64,000 nt of DNA from Dendrocalamus latiflorus (taxonomy: Eukaryota; Streptophyta; Magnoliopsida; Poales; Poaceae): positions 14,576,477 through 14,640,476 of the forward strand of contig CM029626.1 of assembly GCA_017311315.1 (NCBI GenBank), given 5' to 3'. Within the stretch, counting starts at the first letter, position 1. Every line of letters begins with the position of its first letter. Made by a program: the position numbers and the translations under genes. The notes beneath the pieces were generated by a model. That model made no database searches and was not told the DNA's origin. It was given only the letters and a program-made list of their open reading frames with translations. Positions 1 to 9,507 of this stretch are shown here, one piece after another.

Positions 1-220
1 TTCTGACTTATTTTTTATTTTTAAATTTCGTTTTTTTGATATTTTGGATTTTTTAGCTTTTTGTCGGTTTTTCTATATTCGTTTGTATTATATATGCTGG
101 GCTAACCCTTTTTTCTATTTTTAAATTTTTTAAATTTAATTATACCAAATAAGTCACCATCAGTTACAGTATAATTTCAGCCAGTTGCAGTAAAAATTTA
201 GTCATAAGCTACAAAAAATA
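1..220 (-). repeat. Truncated copy of dispersed AT-rich repeat family B
   Basis: This is the reverse complement of a repeat seen at 17522-17787, 27590-27858, 35131-35635 and 38533-38800. Shared landmarks are ACTGTAGCTGGCTGAAA-like and TTATTTAGCATAATTAAATT-like segments, a run of short A/T blocks and a GTATAATACAAACAAATAC-like block. The window edge cuts this copy, so its far end is not visible. It looks like a non-coding MITE-type element; no transposase reading frame is present. Confidence 0.6.
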
Positions 221-1065
221 AGCTCAACTGAGCACACTCTTAAACCAACAGAGTTGTCCATGGAAAATACGGAATTACCTAGCCCACGATTGTTCCACAA
301 TAAAATTCGAGCTGAAACTTTGTGTACTTAAATATATTATCTACGTTTTTTCTATCACGAGGACATCCAGGAGACATTTCTAACGAGCATTATATGCTAT
401 CCTCGTAATTTTCTAGTCACTAAGATTATATCCTCACTGTTCCAGAGCTATTTGTTGGATAGCCAACTTTTTTGCAACTGATGTTGCCGCTGCTTATCAA
501 CCGCACACCATGTCACGGGTTGTTATATTTGCCACAGTGGCTAACCTTAATAGGCGTCACCGAATTAATGGTAACACCAATATACCTATATTAGCGAAGT
601 TCCAAGTTGTATTAGTAAATATGTTGGAATATACGTACCTTTTATGCTCATAATTTGGTCCATAGTATATATTCAATGTTAGTTTGTAGTTTGGTACACG
701 GAAGAATTTAAATACACATGTAACCAATATTATTTATGATATACGGTGAGAACATACCATTTGCTATATTGCCCGCTATCTGATATAGCTACGCTAGAGC
801 CAATCCTCCGCGGGTCCGGTAGGCGTTTCTGTGTGGATTTGCTACTCTGCTGGCGGGTCGGGCGTGCCCCATGGATTCGCTTGACCGAGCACGGTTCCCG
901 AACCCGAGATATTGTTTTCTTGTTTTTGGTTAACGGGGGACAAAGATCCGGCGTTCGTACCAATAATTTCGGGAACAGAATCCTCCCAGACGCTTGACTT
1001 CCTAAATGTATCTGCTCATAGTTGGCACCTTATTTAATACCATAGAAATCATCCATAGTTTCTGC
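221..1065. other. AT-rich intergenic stretch, no gene seen
   Basis: The two overlapping short frames at 730-997 lie on opposite strands in a slightly GC-richer patch. They have no start context, splice signals or recognisable motif. I see no RNA gene here. Confidence 0.5.
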
Positions 1066-1270
1066 ATTAGGAGTGCTCTTATCAGCCTACTCATATAGTA
1101 GTTACAGCCAGCTGAAGGCTGTATGATCTACCCCTTCCTCTCACAAAGTTTTTGGTTCTTGTGCTTCAGCTGGTTGTAAGCTTATAGCCCACCTCTCTTC
1201 TCTCTCCTCCTCTTTCTCCTCCACCTCAGCATACAGCCAACTTACAGCCTCTTATAATACTTGCTCTAAG
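1066..1270. mobile_element. MITE-like element with degenerate GAGCA termini
   Basis: The left edge (TTAGGAGTGCTCTTATCAG) and the right edge (complement of CTTAGAGCAAGTATTATAAG) form an imperfect inverted repeat around a non-coding interior of CT-rich and TACAGCC-like blocks. The interior resembles the elements at 18356-18628 and 18720-19300. The termini are too diverged to fix a target duplication. Confidence 0.4.
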
Positions 1271-1286
1271 ATATATCTGGATCTCA

Positions 1287-2010
1287 CCTTGTCACGAGCA
1301 ATACTGCGCTGGCACTCCACTCCATTCTAGCAGTACAGTGGCCGAGCGATAGGTCATTAAACTTGATCATTAGTGCTTAATTATCAAATTTAATTATATA
1401 GCATTTAAATACTTTTATAGATAGTAAAATAGTACAAAAAATTACGTAAAAATTATACAACATACCACACTATATATGGAAGCTCCACAAAAAAATTTCG
1501 TAATTTTTCACAAACATTTGATGTCTCTAAAAGTTCTTAGAGTGGCGTATAATTACTTAATCGTATGGTTAATTATAAACCATTTTAGGAATTTTTAGAA
1601 GTAGCAAATTGTCTCAAAAAATTACAAAACAATTACATAACATACCACGATGCCTTAGGAAGTTTCACAAAAAATGTCATAATTTTTTGAACTCATTTGA
1701 TATATTTACAAATTTAAAAATTATAAATTACGAATTAGGCAGGTAATTAAATAGGCTAATTAGCCGACTTAATCATCTACCATCCTATGGGCGGACGGCA
1801 AGCGCCTGTCGTTTGCTCACAGGGTGACAGCTGCCACACGTCGTCTGCTCTACACTGTCGCCCGTTCACAGGACAACATAAATAATATTTTTATTAATAC
1901 GATACGGTTATAACTATTTTTATAAATACGATATCAAATCGAATCAAAGGTGGCTTTTACTCGTCACGAGCAATACTGTACTGGCACTCCACTCCATTCC
2001 ATTCTAAGCA
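1287..2010. repeat. AT-rich block flanked by a ~50-bp direct duplication, with an internal tandem duplication
   Basis: Segments at about 1290-1340 and 1955-2010 both contain CACGAGCAATACTG followed by CTGGCACTCCACTCCATT. The AT-rich DNA between them contains two diverged copies (from about 1430 and 1612) of a ~105-bp unit with ACATACCAC and CATTTGAT landmarks. No gene is visible. The arrangement could be an old insertion with duplicated flanks or unequal exchange. Confidence 0.45.
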
Positions 2011-2311
2011 GTAACAGTGCAATGATGGCATGACCCAACCGACGCACCTAGACCGCGTGGGCTCCCCGGCCGGGCGGGCAGCGACCGTGCGATCGAAGTA
2101 GCAGCACAACACTCATGACTAGCCGACTAGAAGGTCACGTGGCGCTCCAGTGGGTTCGGTCACGGCGCGTGAGTGCGCGGCTCGTCGTGAGCATGGTGGA
2201 GTCGAATGCGGAGGACCGTGGAGTCGGTGCTGGTTGGTTATGCTCGAGTCGCCTCCGGCTTATGTTTTACGTCGGTTTATGCATGCTCTAAAAAACTTTT
2301 TTTAAGAGTAA

Positions 2312-2535
2312 GATTTCGTTTGGCACGGCTCTACTTCACAAGTGAAGCTGTTTTTTTTACTTCACAAGTGGAGCCGGGTGAAGCTACTTTTTTCAGCTCC
2401 TTGGGTGGAGCTACTTTTGTCTCAGCAGGTTTTAAGGAACTCCTTATGTGGAGCTATTTTGTTTTACCCCGTTTGGCACAAAACAGCTCCAAACAGCTTC
2501 AAGGAGCTGGTGGTGGAGCTGTGCCAAACGGGGCC
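2312..2535. mobile_element. Tourist-like MITE (PIF/Harbinger type), copy 1
   Basis: This 224-bp element is bounded by GATTTCGTTTGGCACGGCTC on the left and the complement of GGCCCCGTTTGGCAC on the right. A TAA duplication lies at 2309-2311 and 2536-2538. Its interior of repeated GTGGAGCTG/CACAAGTG blocks matches the copy at 19059-19284. The first six bases of the left terminus are degenerate (GATTTC instead of GGCCCC). The 3-bp TWA duplication is diagnostic of PIF/Harbinger MITEs. The open frames inside are spurious. Confidence 0.75.
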
Positions 2536-2539
2536 TAAA

Positions 2540-2815
2540 TTAGTTAGGAATCTGTACATTGCAATGGAGTTATAAAATAGTGAGACGGAACTTACTGTCT
2601 GATCCACTTCACACATCAAACATTGGAGAACAAGCGACAGAGAGAGAAGGGTGGCCAGAATACGCGAGGAGATGGAGAAAGTGGAGGGGTGGGTGGTTGT
2701 ATCTTGAGAGTGAGGAGGAGAGAGATGAATGGCTTAGATCAAATCGAATGGCTGTAAAGAGAAGAGAGGAGAACGCACCGACGACCACCAACTCTTCTTT
2801 ATATAATAGTTAAGA
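2540..2815 (-). mobile_element. Degenerate non-autonomous Helitron-like element
   Basis: It aligns along its length with 40681-40958: shared AACTTACTGTCTG, ACTTCACACATCAA, AGGGTGGCCAGAAT and GGTTGTATC segments. Read on the minus strand it starts with TCTTAACTATTATATAAAG, like the A|TC start of Helitrons. Its other terminus has lost the CTAG and the GC-rich stem seen in the sister copy. It abuts the MITE at 2312-2535. There is no coding capacity. Confidence 0.5.
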
Positions 2816-3417
2816 TAATTTTTCTTTAGTACTAACTTTCTAACGGATTGCCTTTTTTAAGACGGATCTAGTATTTAATTGTAGTACATAATATAGTAAC
2901 TTTATTTATATCAGCTAAAATTGTACGTGAGTGACTCTCTACAAGCTGTTATATTCATAAGCTAAAATTAAAAGTCAAAACAGGGAGTTCTTTTCGATTT
3001 CTAAAAACGATTTTTTAACTTTTTCTATAGTACACTAGAGTATCTTAAATTACAAGTTCATTATAATACACATTATATCAACTTTATTTATATTGACCAA
3101 AATTGTATATGAGTTTCTATTGTTTCGTAGTCTCTCTTATAAACAGCCTAAAAGTCATAAACCGTAGTAAAAAGGCTATGTTCTTTTCAGCTTCTAAAAG
3201 CTGATTTTCGGCTTTTATACAGTAACTAACTTTTAAACGGAGTATCTTTTCAAAATAGAGTCTACTAGTTAATTGTAGTACATACTGTACCGACTTCACT
3301 TATATCTGCAAAAATCGTACGTGAGTTTCTGTTAATCTGTAATCTCTTGTATGAACAGCATAAAAACCACAAGCTGCAACCAAAATCTATAAGCCGCAGC
3401 AAAAGAAACAGGTCCAA
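2816..3417. repeat. Three adjacent diverged copies of MITE-type repeat family A
   Basis: Three roughly 200-240-bp units follow one another (about 2816-2990, 2985-3180 and 3175-3417). Each has a GTTCTTTT-like left edge, a TTTTTAAGACGGA/TATCTTAAA-like segment, an AATTGTAGTACATA-like segment, GTACGTGAGT and an AAAAGTCATAAAC-like right edge. Family A copies elsewhere are at 23665-23893, 24600-24880, 35183-35424 and 38237-38490. Only the 35183-35424 copy shows clear termini and a target duplication. Confidence 0.5.
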
Positions 3418-4167
3418 AGTTATAAGCTAAAGGAAAAAAAACAGAGCCCACCTCGGTGCTGCAACTGCTACGGGTGCATCATGCATGTCGAGCGGGCTGG
3501 CCCGACCAGGGATCAGATCGGGCAGCGGCGGACCGGACCAAACAACCCGGCCGCCTCGGCCTACTGAGACATGCGTGCCGAGGCGGGCCGCGGCTTCCAG
3601 CCCAGCGCGCGGGGAGCCGAATCCGCGTGCGGCCGAGGCAGGCGGCTGAAACGCGCGCAAGTGGAAGGGCCGACGTCGTTTCGGTGGAAATCGCGGTCGC
3701 GTCGGCGCTGCGAGCGCGGCCCGGCCAGAAACTAACCGACACGGCAAGACGACCACCGTGCTTGGGCCGGTAGCACTGAGCACATTTAGCACATCATGTC
3801 ACACGCAAATTACCTTGCAAACTATCGTATACAATGCGGAAAGTAGGTTTCATCACACATTCTTGGCTGCGATCGGTTGGCTTCTGTGTAGATCTGGCTG
3901 GTCTGAATTTGATCTGAATTTTGAAGCAGTACGATCAACTGTTTCAAAGGGTGCCATTGTTTAGCCATCAGTGGATTGATTCTACCGGTCCATGCTATGC
4001 ATGCATTCGCACTGTATTTTGGTTCCGGGGGATCTGCACTTGGTAATTAAACCACCTGTATTGCGAGCTGGTCCACCATGTGCTCTACTTAACTCTGAGT
4101 GGCTCACTCCAACTAACCTAAACATTTTCTAGATCTAGAAAACCACTTTTCTAAACACATGGGTAAA
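3418..4167. other. Intergenic; GC-rich patch 3440-3780 without a supported gene
   Basis: The GC-rich patch is open in several overlapping frames on both strands, as expected from composition. None carries a recognisable domain, conserved start or splice pattern. The rest is AT-rich sequence with no feature I can name. Confidence 0.4.
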
Positions 4168-4759
4168 TTAAAATATATCTGTCGAGATGACCCCAGATGA
4201 TTGAAGATATATGTCGCACAAGAAGAAGGAAAGCAAACGTGGAACACGAAAAGGGGTGGACAGGAAGGGTGGCTTATGATAGCTCTTGAGACTGCCCTGA
4301 CCTCCCTGTAAAACGAGAAAAAATAATGTAAAGATAAGTATAAAATTAGCGATAGATAGGCGAAATCTCGGAAACATGTAACTGATCGCTGAGGGTACAG
4401 ACCTTGAACACTTGGTACACATTATCGTCATGCTCATCGTCAACTCCCATAGCCGACTCCTAATCAAAACTAAAGAACCAAGCATATATGTAAGCTTAAG
4501 CCGCTCAAGCAAACCAAACAATTTGTCGATCGCCATGCATGCATGTGCACCGGCTAGATCTCACCTTGTGCTCGGTGATGGAGATGGCAAGGAAAGAAAT
4601 GGCGAGGAGGAGAAGCTGCCCGTTAAGCAAAGAGATATGTTTTGAGTTGTTGCATAGAGATAGGATGAGATCGTGAGGTTCTTTTCTTTTTCGGTTCCGG
4701 CTGCTGTAGATGGTCATGTATTGTTGCTGGTCTCCCCTTCCTATTTTCTTGTTTATCAA
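4168..4759 (-). CDS. Candidate small three-exon gene, possibly a secreted or membrane peptide
   Basis: I do not recognise the product. On the minus strand three segments join in phase 0 with canonical signals. Exon 1 is open from 4759 to 4565, with donor AAG|GTGAGA. Exon 2 is 4459-4403 (19 codons, acceptor TTAG, donor AAG|GTCTGT). Exon 3 is 4305-4168, with acceptor TTCTCGTTTTACAG and stop TAA. The introns are 105 and 97 bp. Exon 1 ends with a strongly hydrophobic run (LLLLAISFLAISI) like a signal peptide or anchor. Exon 2 is acidic (GVDDEHDDNVYQVF) and exon 3 is basic and proline-containing. The hydrophobic run sits about 50 residues from the first in-frame ATG, which is late for a signal peptide, so the start is uncertain. 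It lies just upstream of a Copia remnant and could be a relic or chance. Confidence 0.35.
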
Positions 4760-4864
4760 GATTTATCTTTTTCTATTCTGGTCGTTACAACCTCCTTGTA
4801 CAAGTGCTATATGAATCAATCAAACCCCAAAGGGAATTCTTGCAGCAACACACCCAAATTTTCA

Positions 4865-5839
4865 TGGTATTAGAGCCCAGCGACCTCTACGCTCTGTTAT
4901 GCACCTGCACTTCCACTATTCAGCCATGGCATGTGAAGATGCTTCCGCCTCATCAGCAATCCCATCCACAACCATCAACCACTTTGCCATGGTAAAGTTG
5001 AACCACAACAACCACCTTCTCTGGAAAGCCCAGATTGTGGCATATCTGCATAGTCAAGGGCTGCTCAGGTATGTTGATGGCTCCAATCAAGCTCCAGTGG
5101 CTTTGATCTCGAAGACTTTAGAAGGAGAAACATGGCAGGTGCTGAACCCCGCATACCAAACTTGAGTTCAGCATGATCAGATGGTGCTTAATGCACTTCT
5201 GTCTTCGTTAACCAAGACATCATGTCACAAGTCAGGTTTTCCACATCTGCAATAGATGTGTGGAAAGCACTTTAGGTCATGTTTGCCTCACAATCAAGAG
5301 GAAGGATGATGCAAATCAGATTCCAGCTTGCGAATCTGAAGAAGGACATGATTGTCACCGACTACTTTCACAAGATGAAAGGGTTGGCAGACATGCTCGC
5401 CTCCACTGGCCATCTACTACATGATGAGGAGATCATCTCCTACATCCTCACGGGTCTGGGACAAGACTACGAATTCTTTGTCACATCCATCTCCACCGGT
5501 GTGGAATCGATTGGCTTGAATGAGTTTTATGCTCAACTTGTCAGTCATGAGCTTCTAATTGATCCGTTCAATGATGGCGCACCATAGATTTCTTAATCAG
5601 CAAACAATGTGGTGCGTGGCAATGAGAAACGAGGTGGGTGCTTTGGAGGACAAAAGTGAGGATGAGGCCTTGGTCGTGATCAAGGGTGGAATTCTGGCTC
5701 ATCTAGGGCAAACCTACCTATCATATTTGTGGTAAGTATGGCCACAATGCCTTGCGCTGCTATCATAGGTTTGATCATGCATACCAATCTGAAGAACCAT
5801 GGGCTGCCAATGCTGCTGCTGTGAACTCCTACATGGTTG
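4865..5839 (+). pseudogene. Old Copia retrotransposon, 5' part (PBS and decayed gag), split by a younger Copia
   Basis: A primer-binding-like TGGTATTAGAGCC at 4865-4877 follows a TTCA that would end the left LTR; the LTR start cannot be fixed because no partner LTR is visible. Downstream is a Copia-type gag (UBN2-like) with LNHNNHLLWKAQI near its start and IISYILTGLGQDYEF further on. A stop follows about 5163, and further stops and a frame change occur before 5279. The zinc-knuckle region near 5730-5790 is out of frame. The reading resumes after the inner element at 12519 with the aspartic protease, so both halves are one disrupted element. It is inactive. Confidence 0.75.
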
Positions 5840-6320
5840 TGTTAGAGTGATCTCAGGGCTTTGGCCCAACGGCCAAAGCCCAGCCCTTGACCGCGCCCTG
5901 ATCGGGGGCGCCCAGCCCGTTTGGCTGATGGGCCCCTGTCGCCAGCGCTATAAATACAGAGGTGGGGGCCGGGCGGCACGCATCACGAGGTTGACCGCGC
6001 CGCCGTCACCCCACCGACAAACCCTAAGACCGATCTGTTGAGGGGGCGCTGAGCCGACGGGAAGCACCACCGCCGCCGTTCACCGCCGCCAAGGGGACGC
6101 CGCCGCCCGGGACACGCCGCAGAGGAGCCCAGCACCTCTTCCCCGACCGTCGCTGCCCGTGCGCAGATCTTCACCGCCGAACCCGAGATGGCCTCATCCT
6201 CCTCCAACGCGTCGGAAGGTTGGTACCCCCTCTCCCTCTCAGTGTAGCACTCGAATCCCAAGAGAAAAGGATAGCCCCGACTAGATCTACCCTAGAGATC
6301 CCTAAAGAACTACTCCTACA
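5840..6320 (+). repeat. Left LTR of the young Copia element
   Basis: The 481-bp repeat has TG...CA ends and is identical to 12038-12518 except for one A/G difference. U3 contains a perfect 11-bp inverted repeat GGGCTTTGGCC at 5856-5866, pairing with 5871-5881 around a CAAC loop. A TATA box follows at 5949, then a GC-rich R/U5. Confidence 0.95.
5949..5956 (+). promoter_or_regulatory. LTR TATA box
   Basis: TATAAATA sits in the middle of the left LTR, about 110 bp in. The same octamer occurs at 12147-12154 in the right LTR. It is the probable core promoter for genomic RNA synthesis. Confidence 0.7.
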
Positions 6321-7669
6321 ATGGTATCAGAGCCACCTAGCGTTTAGATCTAGACGGAGGAAAAAGAAAAGAAAAGATGGGAACGACGAACCCTAACCCT
6401 AACCCGAACCCTAACCCTAAAGAGAAGACCGGGACTTACCGGGGACCGCCGTCGTCGTCGCTGGCGTGCGGGAGATCGGCCGAGACTTGGGCTCGCCGGC
6501 GCTCCACGCGCAAGCCACCGTCGGCGCGCGGGACAGATCCGAGCGCGCGCGCTCGGAGGGGCACCGACACGGAGCCGCTCGACGGCGGCGCGCTCCCTCT
6601 CAAGGGAGCGCGCACGCCGGCGAGAGGGCCCGCGGCGGCGCCGGCTTCTGCTTCTTCTCCGGCGGGTGGACGAGGTCGTCGCCACCGCCGCCGTTTTCGC
6701 TCGGGCGCGAGGCGAGAGAAGGGGAGGAATGAAATGATTAGGGTTTTCGGGGGACGTCCGCCGCGCGCCGTTTTGATCGGGCGAAATCGCCGCGCAGCCG
6801 TCGGATCCGATCGGGCGGCTGAGCAGCGACGAGCGCACACGGGCTGGTTTCGGCCCAGGCGGGCGAAGGGATTCCCGGCCCAGGCCCAGGTTGTTGGCCG
6901 GGCGCGGGGCGACGCGGCATCAGCGCGCGCGTGGGCGCGTGAGGAGCGCGAGAGATCCGGCCGAGCAGGCCGCCGAGGCGAGCGGGCCGCGCGTGAGGCG
7001 TGGGCAAGCGCGTCCGCGAGCGAGGGAGCCGGCCGAGCAGGCCGCAGCGAGCGCGCGCGCGTATGGCGCGGCTAGTTGGGCCGCGCTCGGCCGCACGGGG
7101 AGAAAAAGGCCGGCAGGCCGTGGGCCGTGGCCGGGCTGAACAGGCCGAATGGCCGTTATGCACAGTAAAATCCCGAAATTGATGTTTAATTATTTTTCAG
7201 AAGCATTTTTTGATGAATTTCAATGAAATTTGAACTAAAATCTCTGTAAATTTTGCACCAACGTGCTAATTTTTCCAGAGATTAAATGTGCACAGTCTAA
7301 TGCTTCTGAATAATGTATTAATTTTAGAATAATTACAGTTTCCGCTGCAAAAGTTAATATTGATTGTTTTTCATTATTAAATTCGAACCAACGGGAAAAT
7401 TTAATTTTGAAAAAAAAAGATAAAATTTCCAGAAATTTATGATATTGTTATTTTCTGACCAACGTTGTTAATATCAATATTATAAATTTTTAATGTTGTT
7501 TTCATGCATTATTTCTATTTCTGCCCAACGGTGATGTAGATTTAATGTATGATAGAATTGTTTTTTAAATTGTATGTCGCTTTTTTGACCAACGTTGGAA
7601 ATAAGGCATATAATTTTGATGTTACGTTCTCACTGTATTTGAAATATTTTTTCAGGAGGATACAACTTA
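6321..7669 (+). other. Long untranslated leader of the young Copia element
   Basis: The leader has a GC-rich first part (to about 7140) and an AT-rich second part. Near 6389-6420 it has an AACCCTAACCCTAA-like tract. The AT-rich part has five CCAACG motifs at 7258, 7388, 7459, 7525 and 7589, spaced by about 65 or 130 bases. It ends in TATTTTTTCAG at about 7655, 14 bases before the gag ATG, which looks like a splice acceptor. I infer that gag RNA may lose a leader intron. The GC-rich part is open in several frames (for example 6377-7075), but these lack any domain and I do not call them genes. Confidence 0.6.
6322..6333 (+). other. Primer-binding site (tRNA-iMet type)
   Basis: TGGTATCAGAGC starts one base after the left LTR. 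It is the standard plant Copia primer-binding sequence, complementary to the 3' end of initiator methionine tRNA. Confidence 0.85.
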
Positions 7670-8800
7670 ATGAGTTGTATTAGAGAAATCCCCACTCTCA
7701 AAGGTGATAATTATGGAGAGTGGAAGAAAAAGTTAGATTTAGCTTTTATCTTGGCTGAGGTGGACTGGGTCCTCACTACAGCACGTCCCACTGAGCCTTT
7801 GGCGCCAGTGAGGGAACAGAATGAGGATGACACTGCATGGCAGAAAAGACAGAGGGATCATGCCCCTTTACAGATGTCTTATGACCTTGATCATAAGAAA
7901 TGGACCACAGCCAACAAGAAATGTATGGCTGTGATAAAGAACACAATTGAGCCTGCTATTCTGGGCTCAATTGCAGAGTGTGACACTGTCACTGAATACC
8001 TTGATAAAATAAAGAGTCAGTTCACTGGCTCTTCAAAGACTTATGCTACACAGCTGATTAAGCAGCTGGTAACAGAGAGGTATTCTGGCGGTGGCAATGG
8101 AATAAGAGAGCACATTCTTAGAATGAGCAACTTGGCATCTAAACTGAAACTGATGGATTTGGCTCTCAAGGATGAGTTCCTTATTCATTTGGTTTTTGCT
8201 TCTTTGCCAAAAGAGTTTGACACTTTTGTTGTCAACTATAATATGCAGCCCGAAAAATGGGACATGGAAAAGTGCATAGCTATGTGCGTGCAAGAGGAGG
8301 AAAGAATCAAATCCTCACATGGTGGTGCTATCAACTTTGTGAGGGAAAACAAGAAAAAGAATTACAACAGTAACCCCTTCTCAAAGAACAAGGGTAAAAC
8401 CTCTGTACATCAGCCTCAACAGAATAAATTTGCTGTAGACAAAGACCAGTGCCTTCACTGCAAGAAGACGGGACACTACAAGAAAGATTGTCCTGACTAC
8501 TTAAAGATGATAATGGCTAAGAAAGGTGAGAACATTATTACCTTTATTAATGAATGCCTGTATGTGAAATATTCGAAATCCACTTGGTGGATTGACTCAG
8601 GAGCAACTGTTCATGTTGCTAATTCATTACAGGGATTCCGTTCGACGAGGACTACGCAAAGAAAAGAAAGATGCATTAAAGTTGCAAATGGAGTCGAAGC
8701 TGAAGTTGAAGCCGTTGGCGATCTTTCATTAGAATTAGCTAATGGCTCCACTCTTTTACTTACAGTGTCCTTTTTGTACCCTCTTTACAGAGGAATTTGA
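7670..8800 (+). CDS. Copia gag and protease (first part of gag-pol)
   Basis: The 376-codon frame starts at an ATG right after the acceptor-like leader end. An N-terminal KGDNYGEWK motif is typical of Copia Gag, which packages element RNA. The CCHC zinc knuckle CLHCKKTGHYKKDC lies at about residues 262-275. The aspartic protease motif WWIDSGATVHV follows at about residues 306-316, with DSGA as the active site. The frame then ends early: the sequence expected next (a PSLQRNLISVSN segment) is in another frame from about 8768. This suggests a small deletion near 8764-8785. The break separates the protease from the rest of pol. Confidence 0.85.
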   Translation: MSCIREIPTLKGDNYGEWKKKLDLAFILAEVDWVLTTARPTEPLAPVREQNEDDTAWQKRQRDHAPLQMSYDLDHKKWTTANKKCMAVIKNTIEPAILGSIAECDTVTEYLDKIKSQFTGSSKTYATQLIKQLVTERYSGGGNGIREHILRMSNLASKLKLMDLALKDEFLIHLVFASLPKEFDTFVVNYNMQPEKWDMEKCIAMCVQEEERIKSSHGGAINFVRENKKKNYNSNPFSKNKGKTSVHQPQQNKFAVDKDQCLHCKKTGHYKKDCPDYLKMIMAKKGENIITFINECLYVKYSKSTWWIDSGATVHVANSLQGFRSTRTTQRKERCIKVANGVEAEVEAVGDLSLELANGSTLLLTVSFLYPLYRGI

Positions 8801-9507
8801 TTAGTGTGTCAAATTTGGACAAAGATGGTTATGATTGCAATTTTGGAAATGGCAAGTGCGAAATAATGTTTAATAAAGAATGTGTTGGTATTGCCATATT
8901 ACAGAATGAGCTTTATTTGTTATCATTGTGTGATGATGTGAATGTCGTATGCGATAATGAGAACGTTGCGTGCGAGAAAGTGATTGAATCCTCGTCTACG
9001 AATGTAAACAGAAAACGAAAGAGAACTCTAGATGAGTCGTCGAAATTATGGCACTGTCGTTTAGGCCATATTTCGAGGGGGAGAATAGAAAGACTAGTAA
9101 AGAATGATATTCTTCCTCCATTAGAGTTCTCAGACTTAGAACAATGCAGAGAATGCATTAAAGGAAAATATGTAAAGAAAATTAAAAAAGACGCTAAAAG
9201 AAGCACAGGAGTTCTACAAATTATTCACACAGATATTTGTGGTCCTTTTCCTGTGAAAAATGTGGATGGATATGACTCGTTCATAACATTCACAGATGAT
9301 TACTCCCGTTATGGATATATTTATCCAATCAAAGAAAGAAATGAAGCCTTGGATAAATTCAAGATATTTAAGGCTGAAATTGAAAACCAACACGATTTAA
9401 AGATTAAGATAGTCCGATCAGATTGTGGGGGGAGTACTACGGTCGACATACCCCATATGGACAAGTTCCTGGACCTTTTGCGAGGTTTTTACAGGAAAAT
9501 GGAATAG
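8768..9507 (+). pseudogene. Copia pol middle segment: GAG-pre-integrase and integrase N-terminus, frame-broken at both ends
   Basis: This frame has no ATG of its own and continues the protein after the first frameshift. It contains the HCRLGHISRGR zinc-binding motif with a later CREC pair (HHCC-type pre-integrase finger). The start of the integrase catalytic core follows: a D in HTDICGPF and FTDDYSRYGY. It runs out of frame near 9430 in a G run that is one base short (six Gs where the reading needs seven). The rest of the core, with the catalytic E in PQQNGVTERRNR, is in the next frame. Both breaks look recent because the LTRs are nearly identical. Confidence 0.8.

Noticed and set aside
6389..6422. 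AACCCTAACCCTAA tract as an interstitial telomere
   Set aside because: Only about five imperfect six-base units, not the seven-base plant telomere repeat, and it lies inside the leader of a retrotransposon.
6377..7075. 232-codon frame in the Copia leader beginning with an NPNPNPNPNP run
   Set aside because: GC-rich leader open in several overlapping frames on both strands; no domain, and the gag start lies 600 bases further on. The Asn-Pro run merely translates an AACCCT-like tract.
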